A stretch of DNA of 64,000 nt from Bacteroidales bacterium (GCA_015060865.1 SUXS01000009.1:1-64000), one strand, 5' to 3'. Counted from the first letter of the stretch, positions 44,347 through 54,324 are shown. Numbers and translations are program-made. Notes: a model not told the origin generated them from the sequence alone.

Positions 44347-44934
44347 ATGGAAAATTTGAGTCGGATGACCGACGATATGTTGGTCGCTCTCTATTCAAAG
44401 GGTGTGAATAAGGCTTTCGATGAGTTACTCTCTCGTTATCAGAGTAAGCTTTACAATTATATTTACTTCATTGTTCGTAATAAGGATTTGGCAGAAGATC
44501 TTTTTCAGGAGACTTTTGTTAAGGCTATTGTCATGATTCAGCAGGATCGTTATGCGGCAAGTGGAAAATTTGGTGCTTGGATTACACGTATCGCGCATAA
44601 TCTGGTGATAGACTTTTTCCGCCAGGAACGCAATGAGAATACAATTTCCAATGATGAAGTAGAGGCAGACTTGTTTAACGATGTGAAATTGGCGGATGAG
44701 ACAGTGGAGTCACAAATGGTGGCTGAGCAGACATTGGAGGATGTGCGTCGGTTGTTGGATGCCTTACCTGATAACCAACGCGAAGTGGTTTATATGCGTT
44801 TCTATCAGGATCTCAGCTTTAAGGAAATAGCTGACATTACTGGCGTTAGTATCAATACGGCATTGGGACGCATGCGTTATGCTTTGCTCAATATGCGACG
44901 CATGTCACAAGAAAAAGATATGGTATTAGCTTAA
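44347..44934 (+). CDS. ECF-type sigma-70 family RNA polymerase sigma factor
   Basis: The 195-aa protein has sigma region 2 (DELLSRYQSKLYNYIYFIV, then AEDLFQETFVKA) and region 4 with the helix-turn-helix LSFKEIADITGVSINTALGR. No anti-sigma or FecR gene is adjacent, so it is likely one of the stand-alone housekeeping ECF factors of Bacteroidales rather than a SusCD regulator. A strong terminator follows. Confidence 0.9.
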   Translation: MENLSRMTDDMLVALYSKGVNKAFDELLSRYQSKLYNYIYFIVRNKDLAEDLFQETFVKAIVMIQQDRYAASGKFGAWITRIAHNLVIDFFRQERNENTISNDEVEADLFNDVKLADETVESQMVAEQTLEDVRRLLDALPDNQREVVYMRFYQDLSFKEIADITGVSINTALGRMRYALLNMRRMSQEKDMVLA

Positions 44935-44955
44935 GATATTCATGATAATAGATGA

Positions 44956-44982
44956 GGGCAGTGTCCGACACTGCCCTTTTTT
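44956..44982 (+). terminator. Terminator of the ECF sigma gene
   Basis: GGGCAGTG/CACTGCCC stem with a short loop followed by T6. Confidence 0.85.
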
Positions 44983-45108
44983 GTTTAGAGGATGTATGCG
45001 ATAGTTGTTTCTGTCAGGAATCTTCCTTTTTTGTTTTAACTTTTTTATTTGCTCGTGTTGAGTAACATTTTTTAACGAGGAAATAATCATTTATGATAGA
45101 GTATTAGT

Positions 45109-45116
45109 TAACTTTG
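45109..45116 (+). promoter_or_regulatory. Promoter of the TonB-like/nitroreductase pair
   Basis: TAACTTTG fits TAnnTTTG, 27 bases before the start codon at 45143. Confidence 0.5.
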
Positions 45117-45142
45117 TAGAAAAATGGTAAAATATAGATTGT

Positions 45143-45556
45143 ATGAGATTTAGATTGATAACCCTATTCCTGGCCGTCGTGTTGGCTGGAGGCATCTCGG
45201 CTCAGCAAAAGGATAAGATCGTAATGGCTGAATATCCTGGTGGGCAAAAAGAACTTCAGAAGTATTTGGAAGAGAATATTGTATATCCAACTGATGTGCG
45301 ACAATTGGAAATTTCAGGTGAGGTAGTAGTGGAATTCTACGTAGAACGTACAGGAGTGATAACAAACATCAATGTGGTGAAAGGTTTGCATCCAGACCTG
45401 GACAATGAAGCCAAACGCGTAGTAAAAAATATGCCAAACTGGAGACCTGCGCGCAAGAATGGAGTGCCTGCGCGCTGCAAGATGTCAATGCCCATTAATT
45501 TCAAGTTCAAACATTCATCTACAGGATATTTGGACAAGTCACATAATGTAAAATGA
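45143..45556 (+). CDS. TonB C-terminal-domain protein, secreted
   Basis: The 137-aa protein has a signal peptide (about 1-20, ending GISAQ) and a TonB C-terminal-like domain: YPGGQKELQKYLEENIVYP, GEVVVEFYVERTGVITN and the VKNMPNWRPARKNG segment. There is no membrane anchor of the usual TonB kind, so it is a periplasmic TonB-like domain of unknown role rather than an energy transducer. It overlaps the nitroreductase gene by ATGA. Confidence 0.8.
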   Translation: MRFRLITLFLAVVLAGGISAQQKDKIVMAEYPGGQKELQKYLEENIVYPTDVRQLEISGEVVVEFYVERTGVITNINVVKGLHPDLDNEAKRVVKNMPNWRPARKNGVPARCKMSMPINFKFKHSSTGYLDKSHNVK

Positions 45557-46194
45557 AAATGCTTATGAGAAAGTTCGCTTTAGGGATAGCTATCCTTTGC
45601 TTATTGGCTGGGTGCCAGAATAAGAATCAGGAAGTGACAACTGTATGTGTGTCGCAGGAAAATCAGGTGATAAAAACTATCATGGAACGTCGCAGTATAC
45701 GTAAATATAAACAACAGCCTGTGGAGCGTGAAAAAATGGAACAGATTCTCAGGTGTGGCATAAATGCTCCTAATGGACAGAATAAACAATCGTGGGAGGT
45801 GCGTGTGGTGGATAATCCGAATCTCCTGAATGCCATGAAAGAAGCTATGGTCAAAGGTCACCCCGATATGGATCCTGAAATGGTGAAGGGGTGCTTCAGA
45901 GATGCTCCGGTAATGGTGTTTATAGCTCGTGATAAGTCTTATGACTTTTCTGCCTATGATTGCGGACTGATGGCCGAGAATATGATGCTTTCGGCATGGT
46001 CGATGGGCATTGGCTCCATTTGTCTAGGAAGTCCAGTGCGATTCTTGACTGATAATGACGTGTGTGTTCCCTATGTGGAAAAATTGGGCTTTACTGATGG
46101 GTACGAACTGTGCTTATGTGTAGGCTTCGGTTATGCAGACGAAGCTCCTGCTGCCAAGCCGCGCGAGTGGAGTAAAGTGAAATATGTAGAGTGA
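45553..46194 (+). CDS. Nitroreductase-family lipoprotein
   Basis: The 213-aa protein has a lipoprotein signal (CLLAGC, Cys at about residue 21). The FMN-binding nitroreductase fold follows: IMERRSIRKYKQQPV, INAPNGQNKQSWEV, and DCGLMAENMMLSAWSMGIGSICLG. Substrates of these FMN-dependent NAD(P)H oxidoreductases are varied. A lipoprotein form outside the cytoplasm is less common, as is coupling to a TonB-like gene. A weak GC hairpin with T6 follows at about 46241-46270. Confidence 0.85.
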   Translation: MKMLMRKFALGIAILCLLAGCQNKNQEVTTVCVSQENQVIKTIMERRSIRKYKQQPVEREKMEQILRCGINAPNGQNKQSWEVRVVDNPNLLNAMKEAMVKGHPDMDPEMVKGCFRDAPVMVFIARDKSYDFSAYDCGLMAENMMLSAWSMGIGSICLGSPVRFLTDNDVCVPYVEKLGFTDGYELCLCVGFGYADEAPAAKPREWSKVKYVE

Positions 46195-46296
46195 GTTTTT
46201 TGCAGACAACTGATAAATTTAATTGAGAAAAAAGGAGGAAGGGTGGGCGAGGCTTGCCCTACCTTTTTTATTGCAACAGTTTGATTTTCATGAATA

Positions 46297-47661
46297 ATGA
46301 AGTACCCTCTTTGTACTATAGGAATGCTAACTGCATCTTTGTCGTTGGTTTATGCTGGCGATATGGATGATAGACCCAATATTCTTTTTATATTGGCCGA
46401 CGACCTCGGGTATGCTGACCTGGCTTGCTATGGCAATGAGTTTATACAAACTCCCAATATAGATTGCCTGGCTGCAACAGGAGTGCGTTTTACGCATTGT
46501 TATGCAGGGTCTGCAGTGAGCTCTCCTTCGCGATGTACCTTGATGACAGGGAAGCATACAGGGCATAGTGCCATACGGGACAACTTTGTGTTAGCTGGAG
46601 GTATTGAAGGGAAGAAAGGCCAACAAGCTATCCGCAGGATGCACTTGCAGGAGAGTGATACCACAATTGCTGAGGTTTTGCGTGAGGCTGGCTATCGTAC
46701 CTGTATTGTAAACAAATGGCATTTGGATGGATTCAATCCTAACGCGACTCCTCTGAATCATGGTTTTGATGAGTTTTATGGTTGGTTGGTTAGTACATCG
46801 TACTCCAACGATCCTTATTACTATCCCTATTACCGCTTTTGCAACCATGAACTAATCAATATAGAAGAAAACGCCAATGGAGCGCATAGTAAACACAATA
46901 CGGATCTTTCTACCGATGAAGCGATAGCTTTTATTCGTCGCAATAGAGAACATCCCTTCTTTTTGTACCTTGCCTATGATGCTCCACACGAGCCCTATAA
47001 TATAGACGATACGCATTGGTATGCCGATATGCCATGGGAGGCCTACACGCAACGTTATGCTTCGCTCATCACCCATATGGATGCAGCGATAGGACGTATT
47101 CTTGATGAGTTGGACAGCTTAGGGTTACGGGACAACACGTTGGTCGTGTTTGCTTCTGACAATGGTGCTGCCCGTCAGGCTCCACGTGAGACGTTGCGGT
47201 GTGTGGGAGGCCTTAGAGGAATGAAAGGGCAACTGTATGAAGGTGGTTTGCGAGTGCCGCTGATTATAAATATGCCCTCATGTATTGCAGCAAATGAAGT
47301 GGACGAACTGGTCTATTTCCCGGATATGATGCCTACATTGGCCAAGATAGGAGGTGCAAGTGATTATATGCCTACGATGATTGACGGCATAAGTTTATTA
47401 CCTTTGCTTGAGGAGGATAGTTTGCCTATAGGTGATAGACCCCTTTATTGGGAGTTCCCGGGAAAGCAACGCGCTGTTAGATATGGTGAATGGAAGGCTG
47501 TCTCGGTAAGGCGTGGTGCACCGCTTGAACTTTACCGCTTAAGTATTGACCCGAATGAAACAACTAATCTTGCTTTACTTTATCCTGATGTGTTGGATGT
47601 AATGGATAGTATAATGGTGCGTATGCATACACCATCGCCCAATTTCCCGGAAAACAGATGA
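46297..47661 (+). CDS. Sulfatase (type S1, Ser-type)
   Basis: The 454-aa protein has a probable signal peptide (about 1-20) and the sulfatase fold: RPNILFILADDLGYADL (metal-binding Asp pair), the formylglycine motif SSPSRCTLMTGKH (S-x-P-x-R, so Ser is the modified residue and needs an anSME-type maturase), APHEPY and FASDNGAAR. Such enzymes remove sulfate esters from mucin or glycosaminoglycans in the periplasm. No partner sulfatase or PUL gene is adjacent. Confidence 0.9.
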   Translation: MKYPLCTIGMLTASLSLVYAGDMDDRPNILFILADDLGYADLACYGNEFIQTPNIDCLAATGVRFTHCYAGSAVSSPSRCTLMTGKHTGHSAIRDNFVLAGGIEGKKGQQAIRRMHLQESDTTIAEVLREAGYRTCIVNKWHLDGFNPNATPLNHGFDEFYGWLVSTSYSNDPYYYPYYRFCNHELINIEENANGAHSKHNTDLSTDEAIAFIRRNREHPFFLYLAYDAPHEPYNIDDTHWYADMPWEAYTQRYASLITHMDAAIGRILDELDSLGLRDNTLVVFASDNGAARQAPRETLRCVGGLRGMKGQLYEGGLRVPLIINMPSCIAANEVDELVYFPDMMPTLAKIGGASDYMPTMIDGISLLPLLEEDSLPIGDRPLYWEFPGKQRAVRYGEWKAVSVRRGAPLELYRLSIDPNETTNLALLYPDVLDVMDSIMVRMHTPSPNFPENR

Positions 47662-47707
47662 GGGAAGGGGGGACTTTGCGATAATTGTGTGGAAAAAGAG
47701 GTGCATT

Positions 47708-47739
47708 CTTGTCTTAATAGATGAAAAAGAGTAATTTTG
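47708..47739 (+). promoter_or_regulatory. dapA promoter
   Basis: CTTG (47708-47711), a 20-base gap and TAATTTTG (47732-47739) give a near-consensus promoter about 25 bases before dapA. Confidence 0.6.
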
Positions 47740-47762
47740 TACCAGAATAGTAATAGTCGGAA

Positions 47763-48647
47763 ATGAATAATAGAGAACTTAAAGGTATGGGAGTAGCACT
47801 GATTACTCCTTTTAAGATGGATGGCAGTGTTGATTATGAGGCACTCGTTCGACTTGTGGATTATCAGATAGCGAGTGGTGCTAACTTTCTGTGTGTACTT
47901 GGAACTACGGCGGAAACTCCTACACTTACCATTTACGAACAAAAGCAAGTGCGTCGCACTGTGATAGAACGAAATGCCGGACGTTTACCCATATTGCTTG
48001 GGGTGGGAGGGAACTGTACCCAAGCTATTGTGGATATGCTGAAGAATGATGATATGGATGGGGTGGATGCAATCCTCTCAGTTGTGCCCTACTACAATAA
48101 ACCTACCCAACAAGGAATGTATGCCCATTTTAAAGCTATAGCCGAGGCTACAGACAAACCTGTCGTGCTTTATAATGTGCCAGGACGTACGGGAGTGAAC
48201 ATGCTTCCTGCTACGACTTTACGACTTGCTGTAGAATGTAGCAATATCATAGGCATAAAGGAGGCATCTGGCAAGTTGGAGCAGATTGAGGAAATCGTGC
48301 GCAAGCGCCCGGAAGGTTTTAAGGTGTTTTCTGGTGATGATGGAATAACGTTACCATTAATAAAAGAAGGGGCAGATGGTGTAATTTCTGTTATAGGAAA
48401 TGGATATGCTGAGGAATTTGCTTTAATGGTGCGGTTGGCATTGAATGGTGATTATGAGAAAGCAGGCTTTATAGATGCACGTTTGCGCAATATGTATGAT
48501 TTGCTGTTTGTTGACGGTAATCCTGCTGGTATTAAATCATTGCTTCATTTGAAAGGGATGGCTGAAAATATCTTACGTTTACCTTTGGTTCCGGCTACGG
48601 AAGAAACGTATGAGCGGATACGTACATGTATGAATAGCATTTCGTAA
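47763..48647 (+). CDS. dapA: 4-hydroxy-tetrahydrodipicolinate synthase
   Basis: The 294-aa protein condenses pyruvate with aspartate semialdehyde in lysine and diaminopimelate synthesis. It has GTTAETPTL (usually GTTGE), the catalytic Tyr in VLYNVPGRTG and the Schiff-base Lys in IIGIKEASG. The length is standard. A clear terminator follows at 48709. Confidence 0.95.
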   Translation: MNNRELKGMGVALITPFKMDGSVDYEALVRLVDYQIASGANFLCVLGTTAETPTLTIYEQKQVRRTVIERNAGRLPILLGVGGNCTQAIVDMLKNDDMDGVDAILSVVPYYNKPTQQGMYAHFKAIAEATDKPVVLYNVPGRTGVNMLPATTLRLAVECSNIIGIKEASGKLEQIEEIVRKRPEGFKVFSGDDGITLPLIKEGADGVISVIGNGYAEEFALMVRLALNGDYEKAGFIDARLRNMYDLLFVDGNPAGIKSLLHLKGMAENILRLPLVPATEETYERIRTCMNSIS

Positions 48648-48708
48648 TATGCCCTGATGAAAGTGCCTGCATGCAAAAACAAAAGAGTAACAATCCTCAC
48701 AAAGCATT

Positions 48709-48744
48709 GAGCGCAGCGAATCGTTGGATTGCTGCGCTCTTTTT
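48709..48744 (+). terminator. dapA terminator
   Basis: GAGCGCAGC/GCTGCGCTC stem (9 bp) with a 13-base loop and T5. Confidence 0.8.
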
Positions 48745-48751
48745 GTAATAA

Positions 48752-49015
48752 TCAGAATGACTGTAGTTTGGTAATGATTTGCTCTACGGCATCTCCGAAG
48801 TCTACGTATAGCCTGCGATAAAATTTTTTGATGTTGCCTGGATCGGGATGGTTGACGCGAGCTAGAAACTCACTTTGCATGTTGAGGATATCAAGTAATA
48901 CCTCATCCACTTTTGTGTTGTCTGTTTTTTTGATGTATTTGAGTACAATGCACTCTTGGAACAGATCACCAGCTACATAGTTGATACTTTTCTTAAGTTC
49001 TCTTTTGTTTGCCAT
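48752..49015 (-). CDS. Conserved small protein of unknown function
   Basis: The 87-aa protein begins MANKRELKKSINYVAGDLFQ and ends with AVEQIITKLQSF. It is charged and predicted to be helical, with no signal peptide. I recall such small proteins as widespread in Bacteroidales next to housekeeping genes, but know no function. It is convergent with dapA across the terminator. Confidence 0.65.
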   Translation of the reverse strand: MANKRELKKSINYVAGDLFQECIVLKYIKKTDNTKVDEVLLDILNMQSEFLARVNHPDPGNIKKFYRRLYVDFGDAVEQIITKLQSF

Positions 49016-49266
49016 AATTACTTTTTTTAATGGTTGTAAAAATGCAAGTGCAACCTCTATGTTGCAATCAGTGCTTCGCTTTTATGGAGTAAAGGTAAGC
49101 AATAAAAATAAATATGCCAAAAAAGGGATATTTTTTCTGATATATTTGAGGATTTCACGGATTTTTACAAAATTTGCGTCAACTTATCCTGTATAATATG
49201 TATATAGGGTAATGCGGTTTTGATAGAAACGACAGTAATTTTAATTATACACACATTTTTACCACA

Positions 49267-50913
49267 ATGAAGAAAAGCGCATTGCAATTGGCTAGAGCTT
49301 CTTACCAGCCGAAGCTCCCCCAAGTATTGAGAAGTGCTGTAAAGATTGAGGAGGGTGCCCTCACACAGTCTGCAGCTGACCAAGAGGCTATCAAGGAACT
49401 GTTCCCCAATACCTATGGTATGCCTATGTTGAAGTTCGTTCCTGCCGACAAGGTAGAGAGCAAGCCCCTGAACGTAGGTGTAATCCTTTCTGGTGGTCAG
49501 GCTCCTGGTGGTCACAACGTAATCTCTGGTCTGTTTGACGGCCTCAAGATGCTCAACCCCGCTAGCCGTCTCTATGGTTTCTTGATGGGTCCTGACGGTC
49601 TTGTAAAGCATAATTATCGCGAGCTCACCGCTGAGGTGGTTGACGAGTACCGCAACACCGGTGGTTTTGATATGATCGGTTCGGGTCGTACCAAACTCGA
49701 GACCAAGGAACAGTTTGACAAGGGTCTCGAAATTCTCAAGAAGCTTGAGATCAACGCTCTTGTTATTATCGGTGGTGACGACTCTAACACTAACGCTTGC
49801 GTACTTGCTGAGTACTATGCATCTATCAATGCTGGCGTACAGGTAATCGGTTGCCCCAAGACCATCGACGGTGACTTGAAGAACGAGATGATTGAGACTT
49901 CATTCGGTTTCGACACCGCATGTAAGGTATATGCTGAGGTTGTTGGTAACATCGAGCGCGACTGCGACTCTGCCCGTAAGTACTACCATTTCATCAAGCT
50001 GATGGGCCGCTCGGCTTCTCACATTGCGCTTGAGGTAGCTCTTCAGGTACAGCCCAATATCTGTATCATCTCTGAGGAGGTTGAGGCCAAGAAGCAATCT
50101 CTCGACGAGGTGGTAACTGATATTGCCAACGTAGTTGTAAAGCGTGCTGAGAATGGCTGCAACTACGGTATCGTGCTCATCCCCGAAGGCCTTATCGAGT
50201 TCATCCCCGAAATCAAGTCGCTCATCAGCGAGCTCAACGACTTCCTCGCTCACAATGCTGCTGAGTTTGCTGCTGTGGAAGAGGCTAACCAGCGTCAGTA
50301 TATCATCGACCACCTCTCTGAGGCTAATGCCAAGGTATATGCAAGTCTGCCCGAAGGCGTAGCACGTCAGCTCTCACTCGACCGCGACCCCCACGGCAAC
50401 GTACAGGTATCGCTCATCGAGACCGAGAAGTTGCTCTCTGAGATGGTAGGCAACAAGCTCGACGAGTGGAAGGCTGCCGGCAAGTATAACGGTAAGTTCT
50501 CTGCCCAGCACCACTTCTTCGGTTACGAAGGTCGTTGCGCAGCTCCCTCAAACTACGATGCTGACTACTGCTATTCACTTGGCTATGCTGCATCATTGCT
50601 CATCGCTGCAGGCAAGACTGGTTACATGCCTTCAATCCGTCAGACCACACGTCCTGCTGAGGAGTGGTTGGCAGGTGGTATCCCTGTAACTATGATGATG
50701 AACATGGAGCGTCGTCACGGTCAGATGAAGCCCGTAATCAAGAAGGCGCTTGTAGAGCTCGACGGTGCACCCTTCAAGGCATTCGCTGCTAAGCGTGAGG
50801 CTTGGGCTAGCGAGACCGAGTATGTATTCCCTGGTCCTATCCAGTACTATGGTCCTCGTGAGGTTTGCGACCAGCCTACTATGACTCTCCGTTACGAGTT
50901 GGGCGACCTCTAA
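49267..50913 (+). CDS. pfp: Diphosphate-fructose-6-phosphate 1-phosphotransferase
   Basis: The 548-aa protein uses pyrophosphate instead of ATP to phosphorylate fructose-6-P, a reversible glycolytic step. It has [12 protein letters not shown] (phosphate binding), [10 protein letters not shown] (the Asp that marks PPi dependence), [10 protein letters not shown] (catalytic loop) and IPEGLIEF. Codons are strongly selected (for example GGT, CGT, AAG, GTA), as expected for a very highly expressed gene, and differ from its neighbours. It is a long-type (about 550 aa) PFP. Confidence 0.95.
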   Translation: MKKSALQLARASYQPKLPQVLRSAVKIEEGALTQSAADQEAIKELFPNTYGMPMLKFVPADKVESKPLNVGVILSGGQAPGGHNVISGLFDGLKMLNPASRLYGFLMGPDGLVKHNYRELTAEVVDEYRNTGGFDMIGSGRTKLETKEQFDKGLEILKKLEINALVIIGGDDSNTNACVLAEYYASINAGVQVIGCPKTIDGDLKNEMIETSFGFDTACKVYAEVVGNIERDCDSARKYYHFIKLMGRSASHIALEVALQVQPNICIISEEVEAKKQSLDEVVTDIANVVVKRAENGCNYGIVLIPEGLIEFIPEIKSLISELNDFLAHNAAEFAAVEEANQRQYIIDHLSEANAKVYASLPEGVARQLSLDRDPHGNVQVSLIETEKLLSEMVGNKLDEWKAAGKYNGKFSAQHHFFGYEGRCAAPSNYDADYCYSLGYAASLLIAAGKTGYMPSIRQTTRPAEEWLAGGIPVTMMMNMERRHGQMKPVIKKALVELDGAPFKAFAAKREAWASETEYVFPGPIQYYGPREVCDQPTMTLRYELGDL

Positions 50914-50914
50914 A

Positions 50915-50949
50915 TAATTGACAATTCACAATTGATAATTGGCAATTAA
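50915..50949. repeat. Heptamer array, CAATTGA-type words
   Basis: Five 7-base units (TAATTGA, CAATTCA, CAATTGA, TAATTGG, CAATTAA) begin two bases after the pfp stop. Confidence 0.75.
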
Positions 50950-51008
50950 ATCATATTGTAAAGTAAGGGCAGGCTTCATGTCTGCCCCTACTTGTATATA
51001 TAATACGA

Positions 51009-52010
51009 ATGGCAAAGACAAGTTCCACTGTACGTACCACCACAATCCGCATGACAGACAAGTCCAAGTCTAAGACTAAGACAAAAACTGTCCAAAAAGG
51101 AAATGTGATGACGGAAAAGGAAAGGCTTAGGGCCGCCAAGGCTAAAGCCAAAGCAAAGGAGCAGGCTAAGCGTAAAGCGGCAAAAAACAAAGAGGCCGCT
51201 AAGCGCAAAGAACTGCGCCGTAAGGCACGTATACGTATGTGGATTCGTTTTCGTCAGTCGGCAATGGTGCATTGGTCGCTTACGGCTTTGGGTTCCATAG
51301 CATTGCTGCTGTCTTTCTATTATTTCTTCATTCGTCCGTATAGTTATCGTTGGAAACCTTGTTATGGTTACAAGGGGTATGGGGTTTGTCTGCCTGTTAA
51401 CTACAAGGTGCATGGCATTGATGTGTCACATCATCAAGGGAAGATTGATTGGAAGGCTGTAAAAGCTACTGATACACAGGATTTCCCTATTCGTTTCGCT
51501 TTTGTCAAGGCTACTGAGGGGGGAGACTATAAAGATAAGCGATTTGATGAAAACTTTACCCAGATTGCAGAGATGGGGCTGATTCGTGGTGCATATCACT
51601 TCTATAATCCCAATACAGATCCTATCCGTCAAGCAGATTTCTTCATTTCTCAGGTCGATTTGAGAAAAGGTGATCTAGCCCCAGTTCTTGATATTGAACG
51701 CAAACCTTACGATAAAAAGTTGCTTCAAGCGGATTTGATACGTTTTCTTAACCGTTTGGAGGAACACTATGGTGTGAAACCAATCATCTATACATCGTAT
51801 AAGTATAAGACACGCTATCTTGATACACCTGATTTTGAGGTCTATCCTTTCTGGATTGCCCATTATTACGTAGACACCCTATCGTATGAAGGTTCATGGT
51901 TATTTTGGCAACACACGGATTATGGAACGGTGCCAGGTATAAATGAGAATGTTGACTTGAACGTTTTCAACGGGTCAATGAATGAACTACAAAAGTATCA
52001 GATAAAGTAA
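51009..52010 (+). CDS. Membrane-anchored GH25 lysozyme (muramidase)
   Basis: The 333-aa protein has a long, very Lys/Arg/Ala-rich cytoplasmic tail (about 1-78), one membrane helix (WSLTALGSIALLLSFYYFFI) and an outward GH25 domain with HGIDVSHHQGKIDW, FVKATEGG, GAYHFYNP and the catalytic DIE in APVLDIERK, ending with WFWQHTDYG-like aromatic residues. It should cut peptidoglycan in the periplasm. The highly charged repeated AKAKAK tail could bind nucleic acid or membrane and is unusual in length. Confidence 0.9.
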   Translation: MAKTSSTVRTTTIRMTDKSKSKTKTKTVQKGNVMTEKERLRAAKAKAKAKEQAKRKAAKNKEAAKRKELRRKARIRMWIRFRQSAMVHWSLTALGSIALLLSFYYFFIRPYSYRWKPCYGYKGYGVCLPVNYKVHGIDVSHHQGKIDWKAVKATDTQDFPIRFAFVKATEGGDYKDKRFDENFTQIAEMGLIRGAYHFYNPNTDPIRQADFFISQVDLRKGDLAPVLDIERKPYDKKLLQADLIRFLNRLEEHYGVKPIIYTSYKYKTRYLDTPDFEVYPFWIAHYYVDTLSYEGSWLFWQHTDYGTVPGINENVDLNVFNGSMNELQKYQIK

Positions 52011-52060
52011 TCTGGTATTTTCTGTCCACCTTATTTATCATTGTTACTAACAGTGTCAAC

Positions 52061-52124
52061 TTGGCAGTCATATTATTTAATTGGCAGTAATAAGACTTTC
52101 AAGAGAGATTGGCATTTTGTTTGC
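52061..52124 (+). promoter_or_regulatory. htpG upstream region with three TTGGCA boxes
   Basis: TTGGCAGT occurs at 52061 and 52081, and TTGGCATTTTGTTTGC at 52109-52124. The third has GG and GC separated by exactly 10 bases, as in sigma-54 -24/-12 promoters. A normal TAnnTTTG box is not evident. Whether this is sigma-54 or a repeated -33-type element is open. Confidence 0.4.
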
Positions 52125-52208
52125 AACTTATTTCTGCGGAGCATTGTTTGTATTTACGCTCCTATATAATATAAAGGTATATTAAAATCATACATAACAA
52201 ATAACGAT

Positions 52209-54263
52209 ATGAAAACAGGTAACATTGGGGTTACGACCGAGAACATCTTCCCCATCATCAAAAAGTTCCTCTACAGTGATCACGAGATTTTCCTCCGCGA
52301 ATTGGTATCCAATGCCGTCGACGCTACACAGAAGCTCAAGACATACGCCATGAAGGGCGACTTCAAGGGCGAGCTGGGTGACCTCACCGTACATGTATCG
52401 CTCGACAAGGAGGCTGGCACCATCACCATCAGCGACCGCGGTATCGGTATGACCGCCGAGGAAATCGACAAGTATATCAACCAGATTGCCTTCTCCGGCG
52501 CCAACGACTTCCTGGAGAAGTACAAGAACGACGCCAATGCCATCATCGGCCACTTCGGCCTCGGCTTCTACTCTGCCTTCATGGTAGCCAAGAGTGTAGA
52601 CATCGTGACACGCTCGTACCGTGACGAGGCACAGGCTGTGAAGTGGAGTTGCGACGGCAGTCCCGAGTTTACACTCGAAGAGGTGGAGAAGGCCGACCGC
52701 GGTACCGACATCATCCTCCACATCGACGACGACTGCAAGGAGTTCCTTGAGGAGAGCCGCCTCTCTGCGCTGCTCACCAAGTACTGCCGCTTCCTACCCA
52801 TCAGCATCGCCTTCGGCAAGAAAAAGGATTGGAAGGATGGCAAGCAGGTAGAGACCGACGAGGACAACATCATCAACGACACCACACCGCTGTGGACACG
52901 CACCCCGAGCGAGCTCACCGACGAAGACTACAAGAAGTTCTACCGTGACCTCTACCCCATGAGCGACGAGCCGCTGTTCTGGATACACCTCAACGTGGAC
53001 TACCCCTTCAACCTCACGGGCGTGCTCTATTTCCCCAAGATAAAGAGCAACATCGACCTGCAGAAAAACAAGATACAGCTCTACTGCAACCAAGTGTATG
53101 TGACCGACTCCGTAGAAGGCATCGTGCCCGACTTCCTCACCCTGCTGCATGGTGTGATTGACTCGCCCGACATCCCGTTGAATGTGTCACGCTCATACCT
53201 GCAGAGCGACTCGAACGTGAAGAAAATCTCCACCTACATCACCAAGAAGGTGGCCGACCGCCTCAACGGTATCTTCAAGGACAACCGCAAGGAGTTCGAG
53301 GAGAAGTGGAACGACCTGAAGCTGTTCATCAACTACGGCATGCTCACCGAAGAGTCATTCTACGACAAGGCCAAGCAGTTTGCCCTGTTCACCGACACCG
53401 AAGGCAAGCACTTCACCTACGAGGAGTACAAGGAGCTCATCAAGGGCGAGCAGACCGACAAGGAGGGTAACCTCATCTACCTCTATGCCACCGACCGTGA
53501 CGAGCAGTACACCTACATCGAGGCAGCTCAGCAGAAGGGCTACAACGTGCTCCTCTTCGATGGCCAGCTTGATACCGCCATGCTCAACCTCTATGAGCAG
53601 AAGATGGAGAAGAGCCGTTTCTCACGTGTGGATGCCGACATCATCGACAACCTCATTGTCAAGGAAGACAAGCAGCGTGTGGAGCTACCCGCCGAGGAGA
53701 AGGAGATGCTCACGGCAGCCTTCAAGAGCCAGATGCCCGAGGTGAAGAAGACCGAGTTCCACGTTGATGCACAGCCACTCGGCAACAGTTCGGCACCCAT
53801 CATCATCACTCAGAGCGAGTATATGCGACGTATGAAAGAGATGGCAGCCATCAATGCAGGCATGAGCTTCTACGGTGACATGCCCGACATGTATACCCTC
53901 ATCCTCAACACCGACCACCCCCTCATACAGTCCGTACTCACAGCCGAGAAGGAGCAGACAGCCGACAGCCTCAGACCCATCAATGAGGAGACAGCTACCC
54001 TCAAGGCACGCGAGGAGGCACTGGAAGCATCGCACAAGAGCATGAAGGACGAGGAGATACCCTCTGCCGAGAAGGATGAACTGAGCGACCTCCACACCAA
54101 GATACACGAGCAGAGCCACAAGCGCGAAGCCATCTTTGCCGACTTTGCCAAGGACAACAACGTGCTACACCAGCTTATCGACCTTGCACTGCTACAGAAC
54201 GGTATGCTCAAGGGTGAGGCACTCAGCAGGTTTATCAAGCGTAGTGTGGAGATGATTGGGTGA
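52209..54263 (+). CDS. htpG: Molecular chaperone HtpG (Hsp90)
   Basis: The 684-aa ATP-dependent chaperone has the GHKL ATPase N-terminal domain (LRELVSNAVDA, SDRGIGM, GHFGLGFYSAFMV), a middle domain with FWIHLNVDYPFNLTG and NVSRSYLQ (catalytic Arg), and a C-terminal dimer domain. An acidic, charged stretch lies near the C-terminus. Third codon positions are unusually C-rich compared with the neighbouring genes, probably from expression-related codon choice. It is a single gene. Confidence 0.96.
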   Translation: MKTGNIGVTTENIFPIIKKFLYSDHEIFLRELVSNAVDATQKLKTYAMKGDFKGELGDLTVHVSLDKEAGTITISDRGIGMTAEEIDKYINQIAFSGANDFLEKYKNDANAIIGHFGLGFYSAFMVAKSVDIVTRSYRDEAQAVKWSCDGSPEFTLEEVEKADRGTDIILHIDDDCKEFLEESRLSALLTKYCRFLPISIAFGKKKDWKDGKQVETDEDNIINDTTPLWTRTPSELTDEDYKKFYRDLYPMSDEPLFWIHLNVDYPFNLTGVLYFPKIKSNIDLQKNKIQLYCNQVYVTDSVEGIVPDFLTLLHGVIDSPDIPLNVSRSYLQSDSNVKKISTYITKKVADRLNGIFKDNRKEFEEKWNDLKLFINYGMLTEESFYDKAKQFALFTDTEGKHFTYEEYKELIKGEQTDKEGNLIYLYATDRDEQYTYIEAAQQKGYNVLLFDGQLDTAMLNLYEQKMEKSRFSRVDADIIDNLIVKEDKQRVELPAEEKEMLTAAFKSQMPEVKKTEFHVDAQPLGNSSAPIIITQSEYMRRMKEMAAINAGMSFYGDMPDMYTLILNTDHPLIQSVLTAEKEQTADSLRPINEETATLKAREEALEASHKSMKDEEIPSAEKDELSDLHTKIHEQSHKREAIFADFAKDNNVLHQLIDLALLQNGMLKGEALSRFIKRSVEMIG

Positions 54264-54264
54264 C

Positions 54265-54285
54265 AATTGACAATTCATAATTGAC
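54265..54285. repeat. Heptamer array, CAATTGA-type words
   Basis: CAATTGA, CAATTCA, TAATTGA begin one base after the htpG stop: the same words, in the same order, as after pfp (50915-50949). Confidence 0.7.
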
Positions 54286-54324
54286 AAGAGACCATTTAGT
54301 AATTTGACAATTTAGGCTTCGCAG

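Noticed and set aside
44347-44934. ECF sigma as the regulator of the SusCD locus
   Set aside because: No anti-sigma gene is beside it and it is 30 kb away from the SusC gene; the link would be a guess.
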